A DNA stretch of 64,000 nt from Sepiola atlantica (lineage: Eukaryota; Mollusca; Cephalopoda; Sepiida; Sepiolidae). The translations under genes were made by a program, and so were the position numbers. The stretch spans positions 51,407,808 to 51,471,807 of the forward strand of contig OY744533.1 in NCBI GenBank assembly GCA_963556195.1, written 5' to 3'. This document shows positions 37,486-48,447 of the stretch, piece after piece (the first letter of the stretch is position 1; every line of letters begins with the position of its first letter). The notes beneath the pieces were generated by a model. That model saw only the letters and a program-made list of their open reading frames with translations, was not told the DNA's origin and searched no databases.

Positions 37486-37640
37486 ATATCATCATCATCA
37501 TCATCATCTAGTCGTGGTAGTATCATGGATCTTCCTGACTCTTTCACACCATCTGGCTCTATCCTTCATCACACCAGACAGGTCTTCATAGACACATCGT
37601 GAGTCCTCTGTTAGTTGCTTGACGTAAGTTTTGTTCAGTC
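37486..37640 (-). mobile_element. LINE C-terminal relic with (ATG)n tail
   Basis: The minus strand reads YVKQLTEDSRCVYEDLSGVM, then KDRARWCERVRKIH and a stop, followed by a (GAT)n tail at 37486-37506. The D...W..RV arrangement before an ATG-repeat tail is usual for LINE 3' ends in this window. Confidence 0.5.
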
Positions 37641-37968
37641 TCATCTATTACTAATAGAGATTTTGTATCTGTTTGTCTGAAGCTGAAACTATACTATTAC
37701 TTTCTTTCAATTCGGGGAGAGGGTAGTGTAGTATCTATTCTGCTGTCATGATATAATCCTCCCAGGTATTATCTCTATCTTTGTTCGTTTGTCTTATATA
37801 CTAGCAAAAATATGCAACCATTAAATGTTCACTTATTAAATTTATTTATTTTTAAATCTTAATTCTATGGCCTGAAGGTCAACATCGAGCATGGCTTTTA
37901 AGCATGTATGCATGTATGGGGTAAGGTACACGATAAGTCATGAAAATGAAATGCCATGGTAGACAAAA
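37641..37968 (-). repeat. Unit of dispersed repeat R6 plus unrecognised DNA
   Basis: At about 37690-37810 a piece with GTAGTGTAGTATCTATTCTG, then CATGATATAATCCTCCCAGGTATTA, then ATACTAGCAAAAATATGC matches the repeats at 38570-38830 (-) and, inverted, at 46515-46640 (+). Confidence 0.5.
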
Positions 37969-38098
37969 TGTGTGAAAAATGACAAACGGAAAACAGGTTA
38001 AAGTGCAGGAGAAAAACAAAAACAAGAGATTTGACCGGTCAAATCTCTTGTTTTTGTTTTATCCTGCACTTTAACCTGTTTTCCGTTTGTCATTTTTT

Positions 38099-38104
<6 letters not shown>
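37969..38104. repeat. Near-perfect 136-base palindrome with no spacer
   Basis: The two halves meet at GACCGGTC (38033-38040). Each about 68-base arm (TGACAAACGGAAAACAGG... and its complement) matches except for one mismatch and one single-base indel near 38010/38062. It sits directly before an (AC)n(AT)n run. A spacer-free palindrome of this length can extrude as a cruciform and is usually unstable, which suggests a recent origin. Confidence 0.93.

Positions 38105-38150
<46 letters not shown>
38099..38150. repeat. Compound (AC)n(AT)n microsatellite
   Basis: An ACACAC run passes into ATATAT, directly joined to the palindrome on its left. Confidence 0.9.
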
Positions 38151-38156
<6 letters not shown>

Positions 38157-38269
38157 GCCTAATTTTCCGCACTTACCTACAAAGAACCGCTTCAAAGACT
38201 AAGTTTGTCCTCATTAGAGCAGTGAAGGATGTGAGTGGACCTGATTCTGGCATACATCATCATCAACAG

Positions 38270-38510
38270 GAATTTTAAATCTACCTTTAGAGGAATTTTT
38301 CACTCCAACGCCTAGTCGCAATGTCCGTGGCCACTCACAGAAGATGTACCATCGTCGCTTTTCTTTTCAACTGAAGAAAGGCAGTATTCTCTGTCATTTT
38401 TTTTTTTTTTTTGTGTCCTGGAACAGCCTGCCAGAGGATGTCTACCATATCCAGGTTTAAAGTTGCCTTGGACAAACATTCAGATAGTATATAGATGCAA
38501 TATCTTGTCT
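38270..38510 (+). mobile_element. LINE 3' end, CR1/L2-like; family D
   Basis: Plus-strand frames with one shift read a VATHRRCTIVAFLFN block, then VSWNSLPEDVYHIQ, then FKVALDKHSDSI, the usual end of a CR1/L2-type protein (WNSLPEEV...FK.ALD.H). A T15 run interrupts it near 38399. A minus-strand copy of the same family is at 54455-54690. Confidence 0.7.
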
Positions 38511-38569
38511 TTTTACATAGCTAGCTGCACTTTGCTATTTTTTGGCCAATAAGATTGATAGATACATAT

Positions 38570-38845
38570 AAGATATATCCCGGATTTGGTGGAGTAGTAT
38601 AGTATTTGTTCGTTCGTCAAAATACCATCCTCCCAGGCATTATCTTTTTTTTTGGGGGGGGGGTAGTTTAGTATTTGTTCTGTAGTCATGAGCCATCCTC
38701 CCAAGTATTACCTGCTCCTTAGTGGCGGGGGGGGGGTAGCGTACGTCAACCAGACATTTCATAATGGGCTGTACATTAACAAACTCAACACTTACATTAC
38801 ATATACTAGCAAATATATGCGACCGGAAGAGGAAGCATATTATTG
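38570..38845 (-). repeat. Dispersed tandem units R6
   Basis: Two to three related units of about 65 bases carry TAGTATTTGTTC, CATCCTCCCA(G/A)G(C/T)ATTA and poly(G) runs (38654-38663, 38727-38736), then ATATACTAGCAAATATATGCGACC. Inverted units are at 46515-46640. Confidence 0.6.

Positions 38846-38849
<4 letters not shown>

Positions 38850-38883
<34 letters not shown>
38850..38883. repeat. (TA)n microsatellite
   Basis: A run of TA units abuts the 5S-like sequence. Confidence 0.9.
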
Positions 38884-38887
<4 letters not shown>

Positions 38888-39165
38888 GGCTATAACACCG
38901 TGAAACACCAGTTCTCCTCGGATCACGAAAGTTAAGCAACATTGTGCCTGGTCAATATTTAGATAGGGAACCCTTTGGGGAAAACCAGATTATGTAAGTG
39001 AGGAAGTGGCTTGAGAAAGATATGAATCCATTTTGGGTGAAATAGAGTAGACAACTTTTAAGCCCGATAAGAGCAACTAATCTAGGAGAAGGAAAACTCT
39101 GAAACAGCACCAGTTCTTTTCCCGTTTTAATTTTGCATTGTTTCCAATCATCTCTCTCTGCCACT
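38884..39165 (+). mobile_element. 5S rRNA-derived sequence, probably a SINE3-type element
   Basis: The first 100 bases follow the order of animal 5S rRNA: ATGGCTATAACACC at the 5' end, a GATCACGAAAGTTAAGCAAC region where the internal A box lies, TGCCTGGTCAATATTTAGAT, and AGGGAACCC at the C box. Many substitutions and small gaps rule out a working 5S gene. After position 38987 the sequence is not 5S and includes GAGAAGGAAAACTCTGAAAC. A 5S head joined to an unrelated body is the structure of 5S-derived SINEs, although a decayed 5S pseudogene is also possible. Confidence 0.65.
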
Positions 39166-40779
39166 GGACTTGAGAAGTCTGGTTACTGATTGCACAACCC
39201 TTGCTTCACTATATGCACTTGATTATTCATGGTTTCTCAAGGAAGGAGACTTGTATTTTGTTTTATCCACGTTCCATTAAAAAGTTAAATAGGCATAACT
39301 TTCCGAAGATGTAAATGTCCGTAGTTTAAGTTGGTATCCCAAACATAAATTGTATTTTCATTATATCTTAATACTTTTAATGTGGGCATATAAATCTTTG
39401 CAAAACATAGACAATTTATCTTTGTAGCTCAATTAGACAGCGAATTATGACCATTCAAAGTTTGTTAGAAATTAGAAAATTTGCCGTCGTATGTGCTGTT
39501 GGTCCATAAACCAATTTTTACCGTCTATAACCAAAACTGCAGTCTTGCAAATGTAATGTTTTCTATTGTCACATGACCATTTATCATAATGGAAGCAATA
39601 ATTATTAAATCAAATTAAATATTGGGCAAAATCGCATTACCTTTCGAAAAACGTATAAAATTGACAAAGAAGTACAACTTTGACAGTTCATATAAGATTC
39701 ATTTCAACAGCTAACACATTGAATCTTCTTAATATGATTCATAGCACAGTAGAGACGAAGCTAGATTTTTCTTTTAATAGTAAATCAATAAAAAAAAAAC
39801 TCAGATTTGATTCATGTAAAAACAGACGAAAACACAATTTGATAATAGGGCAAAAAATTTATTTATTAAAGTTTTCAACTAGATGTTAAAATTCTATCTT
39901 AATCCCATCATATTGACATATCCCTTTTTCTTTAAGATGGGGCGGTTTTTATATGCATTGAGACAAACAATATTGTGTGCATAAGGTTGAAAAAATATTT
40001 AAAAAAATAAATTGCCCATCACTGAAAATAGTAACGTAACTTGAAGTAACCCGGGAAAAAAATATTGATGACATGAGTAAGGAATTGTACCGTTATAAAG
40101 AGTAAAGATTACATTTTGTTTACATCAAAATTTTATCAAAGTAACCCCAACAATAAGTTGAAATTGAAGAGAATTTACACATTTTTCGCACACTAAACTG
40201 ACTAGTCTGTGATACTTAGGTGAAGCAATCATTCCCAACAAGATCTTCAAAATGGGATTGCTTGACGAACACCTCAAAGATTTGGCATTGGCATCGAAGC
40301 AGCTTTCTTATCTCGGTTGTTTGTGCCAGAAAAACCGATTTGACTGATTTTTTTTCTTCCAAATAAGTTATATGGACTCTACAGAGCAGCACCTCGCTAA
40401 AAGACACATTGCCTTCAAGCAATGCTTGTTTACCTGAAAGACAAAATTGCATTTACAGTCTCTTCTTGTGCATACAGAGAAGTTGGTTTGGTTTGTCTCT
40501 TTATGGCATATCAACCCCCACCCGGTCCCTTTTTTATACTATTAAATGCCAACATCAGAGGTTGGGAGTTGACAATTTTGTCGGGAGGAGGGGGGAGGGC
40601 GTCTAATTTTGAAGGCAGTCAGATTATTAAAATTGTTTTAAAATATAGATTAATTACCGATTTGCATAAAGTTTTTTCATCTCACACTAGTATATCAATC
40701 TCATTGTACACCATTTTTTTTTCAAACTTTTATTTACTGTGACCCACAGAAAGAACAATATTTTACTGCGACCCATTAT
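39166..40779. other. Non-coding stretch
   Basis: A short minus-strand match to R5 lies at 39180-39225. No gene was recognised: frames at 39680-39889, 40216-40452 and 40422-40742 resemble nothing known. Confidence 0.4.
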
Positions 40780-40995
40780 ACCATGTGCTACTTCAATGCC
40801 AACAAATTCTTGTCATGAACCGCCTCATAATTAATCAAATGCAGTTCATACCATTCATCGATGTTAGTACTCCCATAGTGTTCCTCATCTTTTGGCTGGC
40901 AATAATTTCAGTCTCATTAAACTAATCTTTGAGTGATTCTTGGCTTTGATAGATGGTGAGCCCAAAAGTAAATAAAATATATATATTTTTTTTAT
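40780..40995 (+). mobile_element. LINE 3' UTR fragment; family B
   Basis: Matches the 3' end of the copy at 3900-4412. Shared blocks are TCAATGCCAACAAATTC-like, GTTAGTACT, CCTCATCTTTTGG(T/C)TGGCA and GTCTCATTAA, followed by a TAAATAAAATA-like tail. Only the last few coding bases remain. Confidence 0.75.
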
Positions 40996-41142
40996 AAAAT
41001 TTGTGTTTAACAAATCATACACAATGAATCGTTTAAAAAGGTGTTTCTACATTGTGTAAACATGTTTAAATATTTTGTCGGGCTACAAAACTTTAATAAT
41101 GCACCATAAAATATTAATTTTCTGATTCCCTCCCCTCATGAC
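40996..41142. other. A/T-rich spacer
   Basis: Nothing was recognised. Confidence 0.4.
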
Positions 41143-41715
41143 TAAATGCGAACGTTGAGCCCATTTCCTGCACTAACGGTAAAGACAAAATGCCTTGTTT
41201 CAAGTTAAGTTACACAATAGACACATCATCTATTTTATATACTGCCTATGTATATGCAATATCACTCGCAAGGTTAACTAAGTTGCATATTGGTTTTGAA
41301 AACGAATATTTTATTAACTATTATTTGTTATTGTTTGGGGTTTTAATTCAATGATTGTTTTGATTTTAATATAAAAAATAGTTCTATTTCGCAATATTTC
41401 CTGGACAAATATTTAGCATTTGTGTTCAAACGTTCTTTTCTTTATAGGAACCGACTTGATTTTTAACAAGTTTGTATGATCTATTTTTAAATTGCAAGTG
41501 AAAAGGCAAATTGATTTCTGCTTTCTTTTCCTTTCTTTATTATCACATTTAAAAGATAAATGAATTTGTATCGAACATACCAAAATGTAAATGATTATCT
41601 ATATGAATAAATGAAAGATTTTGTTTCATGTTTACAACAAAGCTATGAATAAAATGTTTATTTTAAATTAATGCTTAAGTATTTCAAGTAGCGAAATTTG
41701 CAAAGCCATGGCGAG
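41143..41715 (+). repeat. Dispersed repeat R1, copy 2
   Basis: Collinear with 5755-6322 over nearly its full length, with scattered substitutions and small indels. A TA run follows at 41752-41766. Confidence 0.75.
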
Positions 41716-41856
41716 CTTGCAAAGGCATCTTGTATATGCGTGTGTATATGTATATATATATATATATTAACCAAGTTAAAATGTATTTATAAAATTAATT
41801 TAAAACAAATATTTTTTAAAAAGTGCTAAATACTAGGTAGAGCTTTATAAATATTT

Positions 41857-41997
41857 ATTATATAAACATTTAATTTTGCTTACGCAAATCCAATTGCGTT
41901 TCAGCAAATTAACGCTTACTCGGAGCCCCAAAATAATAATTAGGAAGCGTTAATTCGCTGAAACACGATTGTATTTGTGTAAGCAAAATTAAATGTT

Positions 41998-42007
<10 letters not shown>
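41857..42007. repeat. Hairpin: about 63-base inverted repeat
   Basis: The arms 41857-41919 and 41942-42007 (TAAACATTTAATTTTGCTTA... and its complement) match with a few differences around a roughly 22-base loop. It is followed by a TA run to 42031. Probably a small foldback element. Confidence 0.88.
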
Positions 42008-42031
<24 letters not shown>

Positions 42032-42137
42032 GGATATAACATATAGTTGTATACTTGCTAAAACGAAAAAAAAATCAGTCAGTGAAAATCACTTGTAATG
42101 GCATTTTATCACAGGAAAAGTGAAACTCTCTCTCTTA

Positions 42138-42148
<11 letters not shown>

Positions 42149-42181
<33 letters not shown>
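42149..42181. repeat. (TA)n microsatellite
   Basis: An uninterrupted TA run follows a TTTATTTATTTA stretch. Confidence 0.9.
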
Positions 42182-42185
<4 letters not shown>

Positions 42186-42297
42186 AGAGTAATGGATCGG
42201 TCTTTTGGCTAGGAGCAAAGTATAGTATCTGTTCTGATGATACATGTCATCATTTCTCTCTTCGGTCAGTGAAGGAAAAATCCTAAACTGAAACGAT

Positions 42298-42396
42298 TTT
42301 TATTTTTGTCCCAATCCAGAGTGCCCCTTTTTAGGAGCTGGATTTTCCCCCACATCAAAAACCGACCTTATGTCTAACTCTGCCCAAATGAATAAG
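42298..42396 (+). repeat. Dispersed repeat R4, copy 2
   Basis: Matches 16850-16950, including the GTCCCAATC, GGAGCTGGATTTT and GTCTAACTCTGCCC blocks. Confidence 0.6.
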
Positions 42397-43016
42397 GACC
42401 TTTACAGTCGATGTTCTAAAGCTCCATGGGTTCAGTTGCTGTGGTTGGGGTCCAGTTACCGAAGTGAAAAAATAGGGGTTTGACTTTGAAATGTGCAGGT
42501 ATTCTATGCAAAAAATATATCTTTAAAAAATTTTTTTTTTTTATTTAGAGAATGGTACATTTTTTATTTTATTTTTTATTTTTTTGCCTACAAAGTGCAG
42601 CCCACTCGTGACTCGGACACCTGTGAATCGTTAAATGCACTAATGTCTTTGTGTTATGTAATAGACTATAATTTAATTTTTATCCAAGCCACAAAAAAAC
42701 AAAACAAAACACCAACATTTAAAGCAACGCAGGTGATAAAAACAATTGCAAAATAATAATAATAGGATAACAATAATTTAATTGCTTAACTAATTAACTA
42801 ATTAGTTCTATTCTTTTTGTCTCTTTATTTATATAAAAGCCCTCATTAATTATGTCGTTTTTTTATTAAAGCAAAGAAAATGCATTGCACGTTTAAAAAA
42901 AACTAAAAAAAAAAAATTTTTTTTTTTTAGTTTTATAAATCTTTCCAAATGACCTTACAGTCTATTCCTTTACTACTAGTTGAAGTACTTCTCTATACTT
43001 AGATAAGAGTTTATTT
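42397..43016. other. A/T-rich non-coding stretch
   Basis: Contains an A/T homopolymer foldback near 42893-42940. No gene was recognised. Confidence 0.4.
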
Positions 43017-43930
43017 TATAGAGTGTTCCAAATGCCACCCATGGAATCGTTATTATATAGCCATTCAATGATAAGTGCATCCGGATACGACATGCAAAAT
43101 TGTCAATAGCTCTGACACGTTCCTCTCTTGGCACTGCCCCAATTTTGGGGCTATGATGACCCTCTTCAGTTCAGGAATTGTCTGGGAATTGTTTTGATAG
43201 ACATTATCTTTGAGATAACCCCACAGATAAAAATCTGTGTGTTAAGGTCTGGCGAGTATGAAGCCCATTCAAGATCTCACATCCTACTGATGAGTTGATC
43301 ACCAAAGTGTCCCCACATATCATTGAACAGTAACTGATAAAAAAAGCCAGGCATGGTCTTCCAGCTGGTATGGCAGAGCATTGAGTCTGGCTGCCACATG
43401 CGCGACCTACCTGCAGCTACCTGGTCAATCCAGGGTTTCCCTTCCTCGCTCAGAACGACATAGATGTATCCATCAGTGTTCAGCCTGAAACCCTTGTTGA
43501 GTTCATTATAAACGATCTTAACTTCAGCAACAAACTCCGCCATTCGGACAGTATCAGATCGTCGGTCATGCGTTTTCTTCTCAGGAAGTCTGAAATCTCC
43601 TTATTTGTCTTTCCGGTGCAGATTCCAAGTTTATCTGTCTCTTTCACAAATATGGAGGTTTAAATTGTATGGGAGCGTGGACAATCACATAGAAGAGTTA
43701 AGTAGTGTGTAACCTCTTTTTCTAAAAACCACTCACTCTATCTTCCTCCTCTCGTCTCTACTTCCCTCTCCCCTTATTCATACCCCCCCCCCTCTCTATC
43801 TCACCTTCATGGTGGACAAGTCAGGCACAGACTGAAGTTTCTGTTTCTTTGTACCAAATATAGTTGGATTGCAGATGGGATTGTGAATTTTATTAACGGT
43901 TCCATGGGGGAGGGGGGTCACCCTGTATTA
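43017..43930 (-). mobile_element. Internally deleted mariner element with terminal inverted repeats
   Basis: The minus strand encodes pieces of a Tc1/mariner transposase. The N-terminal motif SDTVRMAEFVAEVK passes directly into a catalytic-domain stretch LNTDGYIYVVLSEEGKPWID and then RMWQPDSMLCHTSWKT and SPDLN. The helix-turn-helix region and the first catalytic aspartate block are missing between them; the second (PDS) and third (SPD) aspartate blocks remain, with stops and frameshifts. The ends are inverted: CCACCCATGGAATCGTTATTA on the left matches the complement of TAACGGTTCCATGGGGG on the right, which ends ACCCTGTAT. A/T-rich TA flanks fit mariner insertion. The same deletion junction occurs at 57823-58040. 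Confidence 0.8.
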
Positions 43931-44029
43931 TAATGGAGATATGGTGTTAGTCTGTAATATATAGAATATTCTGCCAAGTCTGCTGTAAAGGTGTGATCCT
44001 ACTATCGACTTTAAAAACTAAAACTACTC

Positions 44030-44570
44030 ACACCTGCCAGTATCTTATATCTCTATAAAGCCACCATTCGCTTATGTATTGAGTATTGTTGCCATATCTT
44101 GTTCGGTGCACCAACCACTAATCTCACCCTCTTGGACAGGGTGCAAAAATGAGTCTTTAACTAAATAGGCCCCGCACTGTCTATCAAGCTAGAGCCCCTG
44201 TTCCATCGCCTCAATTTTACATCTGTGTTTGTTTTACAAGTACTTCCACAGAATATACTCCAATGAACTTACTGCACTAGCAGTAAAACCCCATCGCATG
44301 ACTGTAGAGGTCCCAAGATACCGGAAAACTTTCTACTCTAATAACTTCTTTGCTTGAACTGCTTGTCTTTGGAATTTCCACCCTGCTCCCTGTTTCCCTG
44401 ACCGTACCAACTTGCAGAAATTTAAATGTAATGTGAACAAACATACTGCTGCTGCACGACTCCCCACTTAGGATTCCCCCTATAAATCTGGCCCTAATCA
44501 CAGTAGTCCCTTACGTCTGTGGCAATCTGCCTTGTTTGAGGTGAATAAAAGAAAATAAATCTGTCTCAAT
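44030..44570 (+). mobile_element. LINE 3' end; family E (CR1/Jockey-like)
   Basis: Plus-strand fragments read SILYLYKATIRLCIEYCCHI, then a TLLDRVQK..FN.IGPAL block, then FPDRTNLQKFKCNVNKHTAA and a stop. Several stops and shifts are present. A 3' UTR (TTTGAGGTGAATAAAAG) ends in an A-rich tail. The same family lies inverted at 56725-57240. Confidence 0.75.
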
Positions 44571-44684
44571 TCCCGAAGTTATTGCATCATATTTTGAAAG
44601 TTAAAAAAAAAAAACGAAAGTTCAATTCTCACCATGAGAGCCGTAGCTGTATTGATCTTGTATTATTAACATGCAATCTAGACT
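44571..44684. other. Short spacer
   Basis: An A12 run; nothing else was recognised. Confidence 0.4.
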
Positions 44685-44945
44685 TGCCTATTTGGTATAA
44701 TGGTTAGTTTACGCTAATAGGTCTGGAGACAAGGGTTCAATCCTTGGTTTGAATCATAACAAAAACTAAAAAAAATGGTACTTGATGCCCCTTTGCTAAA
44801 CACTCAGCATTATAAGGTGAGGATCAAGGGTAAGTGGAGTAATCCTGGGAAAAATTGATGCCTTCCCCTACATCTCAGTGTGGTAGCTAATACATAGTGA
44901 ATCTTCGGGTCATTCTCTACTATGGTCGACCACTTTACTTTTTAC
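44685..44945 (+). mobile_element. tRNA-derived SINE S2
   Basis: The head reads like a tRNA: GCCTATTTGGTATAATGGTTAG with an A-box-like TGGTATAATGG, and a B-box GGGTTCAATCC at 44733. The cloverleaf pairing is poor and there is no proper anticodon arm, so this is not a working tRNA. A unique body of about 180 bases follows, ending near TGGTCGACCACTTTAC. Confidence 0.65.
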
Positions 44946-45434
44946 TATTAACATGCGATTAATTTTGTGTTTTTAAAAATTTTTTTAGATGGTATAAAAA
45001 CTGTGCAAATTCATTTCAGACTATAAACAAGTGCTTTCAAGTTTCATGAGTCATCTTCACATGTGTTACAAAGTTTGCCGATTGTATTAAAAATGGAGAG
45101 AATAATAAAACAAATTTAACAAAACGCCTCCCAACCTCATGCCACGTTCGAATTGATCGGATTATCAATGCCTCGAGAATGGGTTGTCTCAGACTGCAAT
45201 TGGATGTAGTAATGATTTTTCTATTTTCTGTGAGTAATTTATGGAGATTGATTACAGGTATATTGTGTTTTATTAAGTGTTGGTAAATGGAGCTTTGCGG
45301 AGATGGCAAGTTAGTCAGAGCTGCTGGTCCTCGATGTATTGTAACACGCCTGTTAACGACCCATGGATGTTGAAACCGGTTGTTTATATTCTAAAAAGAT
45401 TCTTGAATACATATATCTCTATCTTTATAAAGTT
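44946..45434. other. Non-coding stretch
   Basis: The minus-strand frame at 45037-45309 resembles nothing known. Confidence 0.4.
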
Positions 45435-45695
45435 AGGTATGTCGTCGTCGTCAGTTTAATGTCTGTTTTACATGTGTTGGACAGCTTTTAGAAATTGACT
45501 TCCAAACTAATCTATCTCTGGATAGGTCTTTATTTATCCTTTTTTTTCTCAAGTCCATTTTTATCACTTCCTCCCATGTTTTCCTTGGCCTTCCCCTGTG
45601 AACTGAACCTGCTACCTCAACTGTTCTACATCTACTAACCAAGAAGACTCATCCATTCTTTTAATGTGGTCATATCATCGAAGTATATATATATA
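45435..45695 (-). mobile_element. LINE 3' end fragment; family A
   Basis: The minus strand reads VSRCRTVEVAGSVHRGRPRK, then TWEEVIKMDLRKKRINKDLS and RDRLVWKSISKSCPTHVK, with a GACGACGAC tail at the 3' end. It is truncated to the last 70 codons or so but has one of the best-preserved frames of the family. Confidence 0.85.
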
Positions 45696-46514
45696 CTAGC
45701 TGTAAAGAATGAGTTAAGCATATAATTATTGGAGGGGGTGATTTTATGCTGACCCCACCGGATTAATTACTACCAGAGTCCAAATAATCGCCTGGTGCTA
45801 CCAGATCAGACTTTCTGAAAATACTGGCTTCCTGACCTGAAATGCACCAAACATTGATGTTATTGTTTTTTTCCTTTCCCTTTGCAAAACTCAATCATGA
45901 TCTGCAAAGCCAAAAACAAAAACAACAATTTTCCTCTACAAAACAGACAAACCAAACACCATAAATAAATATTTGAAGATAAAAATAAATAACTTAAAGC
46001 ACAAAAACTTTTACCAAAATGACCGGATTCAGCATTAAATAACCCGAAAAGGGTTGATATGCCGTAAAACAAAACAAAACAACCAAACCAAATAAATAAA
46101 AGAATGCTGTGGAAACAATAAGTATCTAATAAACATCCAAATTTACTAGTTACAAATTAAAAGGGGACTATAAATTACCTATTCACTTCAAATGGCCAAA
46201 TAAATAAAAGAAAGAATGTTATGTTTTAATGAAGCACACCCTTACTGGTTAATATGTAACAAGGGACTATTTGCCTGGTGACACCAGATAAATTATTTTG
46301 TGCTCCAAATAGGCGACTAAATAAAAGAAACAATGTTATTTTTAAGAGCACCTTTTTTTTTAATGTGTGTTTTAACAAAACACATTAAAAATAGATATAG
46401 AGACAATGAATTAAGTATCTAATTGGCAATTTGACTTAAATACCCATAACTAATAAATGTATATGTGACAACAAATATGACAAACGAACATAAACTACAG
46501 TCCCCCAAAAGAAA
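45696..46514. other. Non-coding stretch, possibly repeat-derived
   Basis: Short related motifs (AAATAAATAAAAGAA(A/T)G, ACCAGAT) recur at about 46085-46330, suggesting degenerate repetition. A small palindrome TTAATGTGTGTTTT...AAAACACATTAAA lies near 46360-46388. No gene was seen. Confidence 0.4.
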
Positions 46515-46640
46515 AGGTAATGCCTGGGAAGATGGTAACATGATAAACGAACATATACTACCCCCCAGGAAGAGGTAATGACTGGAAAATGGTCTCATGA
46601 CAACAGACCAGATACTACACTACCCCCTCCCCACCTGAAT
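46515..46640 (+). repeat. Dispersed tandem units R6 (inverted relative to 38570)
   Basis: Two units with GGTAATG(C/A)CTGG, ATGGT and CATACTACCCCCC / ACTACACTACCCCC match the complement of 38570-38760. Confidence 0.6.
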
Positions 46641-46700
46641 TAAGCATTGAAAGATAGTACATTAGTCTGAAATAGTACAGTAAACTGAATATAAAAAATA

Positions 46701-47138
46701 GTAATAGTATAGTTTTGGCTTCAGATGTAGAAGTAATAGTATAGTTTTGGCTTCAGATGTAGAAGTAATAGTATAGTTTTGGCTTCAGATGTAGAAGTAA
46801 TAGTATAGTTTTGGCTTCAGATGTAGAAGTAATAGTATAGTTTTGGCTTCAGATGTAGAAGTAATAGTATAGTTTTGGCTTCAGATGTAGAAGTAATAGT
46901 ATAGTTTTGGCTTCAGATGTAGAAGTAATAGTATAGTTTTGGCTTCAGATGTAGAAGTAATAGTATAGTTTTGGCTTCAGATGTAGAAGTAATAGTATAG
47001 TTTTGGCTTCAGATGTAGAAGTAATAGTATAGTTTTGGCTTCAGATGTAGAAGTAATAGTATAGTTTTGGCTTCAGATGTAGAAGTAATAGTATAGTTTT
47101 GGCTTCAGATGTAGAAGTAATAGTATAGTTTTGGCTTT
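46701..47138. repeat. Minisatellite, 32-base unit, almost perfect
   Basis: About 13.5 head-to-tail copies of a 32-base unit beginning AGTAATAGTATAGTTTTGGC, with essentially no variation until the last copy (TTTAGAAAG). Such homogeneity indicates very recent expansion or an assembly-collapsed larger array. Confidence 0.97.
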
Positions 47139-47203
47139 AGAAAGAGAGATCTTAAAACTCCATTAGTAGTAAATAGTAATAAAAAATCTCAAGTCGTCCA
47201 CCA

Positions 47204-47345
47204 AAATTTATGGTGAAACAGTCATAATTTTTTTTCTTAAGGTGTATTGTATATGCAGCACGCCAAACCTGCACATAGTCCATGGTACACCACTAACTGT
47301 AGCAATTATGCCTTTCCATTGTCAAATAAATATGATCATCTGCAA
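47204..47345 (+). repeat. Dispersed repeat R3, copy 1
   Basis: TGGTGAAAC(A/G)GTCAT, TTTTCTTAAGGT, TATGCAGCAC(G/A)CCAAACCTG and AGTCCATGGTAC(A/T)CC are shared with 59205-59335 in the same orientation. The class is unknown. Confidence 0.7.
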
Positions 47346-48447
47346 AGCCCTGCTGTTCTCAGAATCAGATCATCAGTTTGTTTATGAGTGCAACTGAAAC
47401 TATTGCTACTTGTGGAATAACAGGATTTGTGGTCAATGTATACTTTTCTTAGATCCACCGTGTTCTGTCTATCCTCACCACACATGGAGAGGCTATATTT
47501 TGTGCATCATATTGTATTGAGATGAAGGGAGACCAGTTAGGGACACCTCTAGAGGCCAACTCTGAAAGTTTCTACCTGTTTGCCAACCATTTATCCCAGA
47601 AATATAACTGAGAACAATCACTGAAAACGAAAGTAAATAGTTTGTGGCTAATCTATATAATTTCTTGGCATGTGTCCAAATGAAATACAACCGGTTTTGT
47701 AAAATGGCGACTTGTTTTGGTTCATCTGTTGAGTTTCTATGCAGAAAAATGACTCAGACTGGCATAATAATTTAGTTTTATAATACTTTTAAGAGAAAGA
47801 GTGATTTTTTATGTATTTGTTCTGAAGAAAAACACCAAAAATATATGGAATGAATAAATTATGTGGGTAAGTGTCAACATACCATAAAAACTTTTTTTCG
47901 CTCAAGCGTAATAATAAGCCGCTTACATCATAGCCGGGAGTGAAAATAGACTGCTTGCATAACTAAAGTGAAAAACATTATAAATGAAATTACTGTGCCT
48001 ACTATTATGCCATGCAAGTAATGTAAATAAATAAAAAGTATATTTCTTCTAAACATATATAAGTGTTTAACTTGAGGCTGAAGTAAATATAGAAATGCAT
48101 TCCTATTTTAGCTTATGCTGCTTTTTAAGTCAGTATAAAAATTGTCTCCATTCTAGGCAGAATAAGTATATTTTGAATGAAACTAAATCAAGAGACAGTT
48201 TTTATTTTTTAAAGAACATGGTGGAAGGATAAGAAAGGATTGGTTAGTCAGAATCAAATATCAATTCGGCCAATGCATTATTATTCAGATCTGACTTTGA
48301 AAAGACAACAAAATAACATTATATGTTAGATATGCTACCCTATGGGTGGATCATTCCACTGGAAGAACTGATAGTTTCCACTTAGCTCTTGGTTATCTGT
48401 ATCGTAAAATTTCTAAACAAATAAATAAATTCATTTAAAACTCTGAG
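47346..48447. other. A/T-rich non-coding stretch
   Basis: No gene was recognised. Confidence 0.4.

Noticed and set aside
38884..38990. Functional 5S rRNA gene
   Set aside because: Too many substitutions and gaps, no 3' T-run terminator at the right place, and foreign sequence follows directly.
44685..44760. Functional tRNA gene
   Set aside because: A and B boxes are recognisable but the stems do not pair well and a unique SINE body follows.
46701..47138. CRISPR-like array
   Set aside because: Pure tandem 32-base repeat without spacers.
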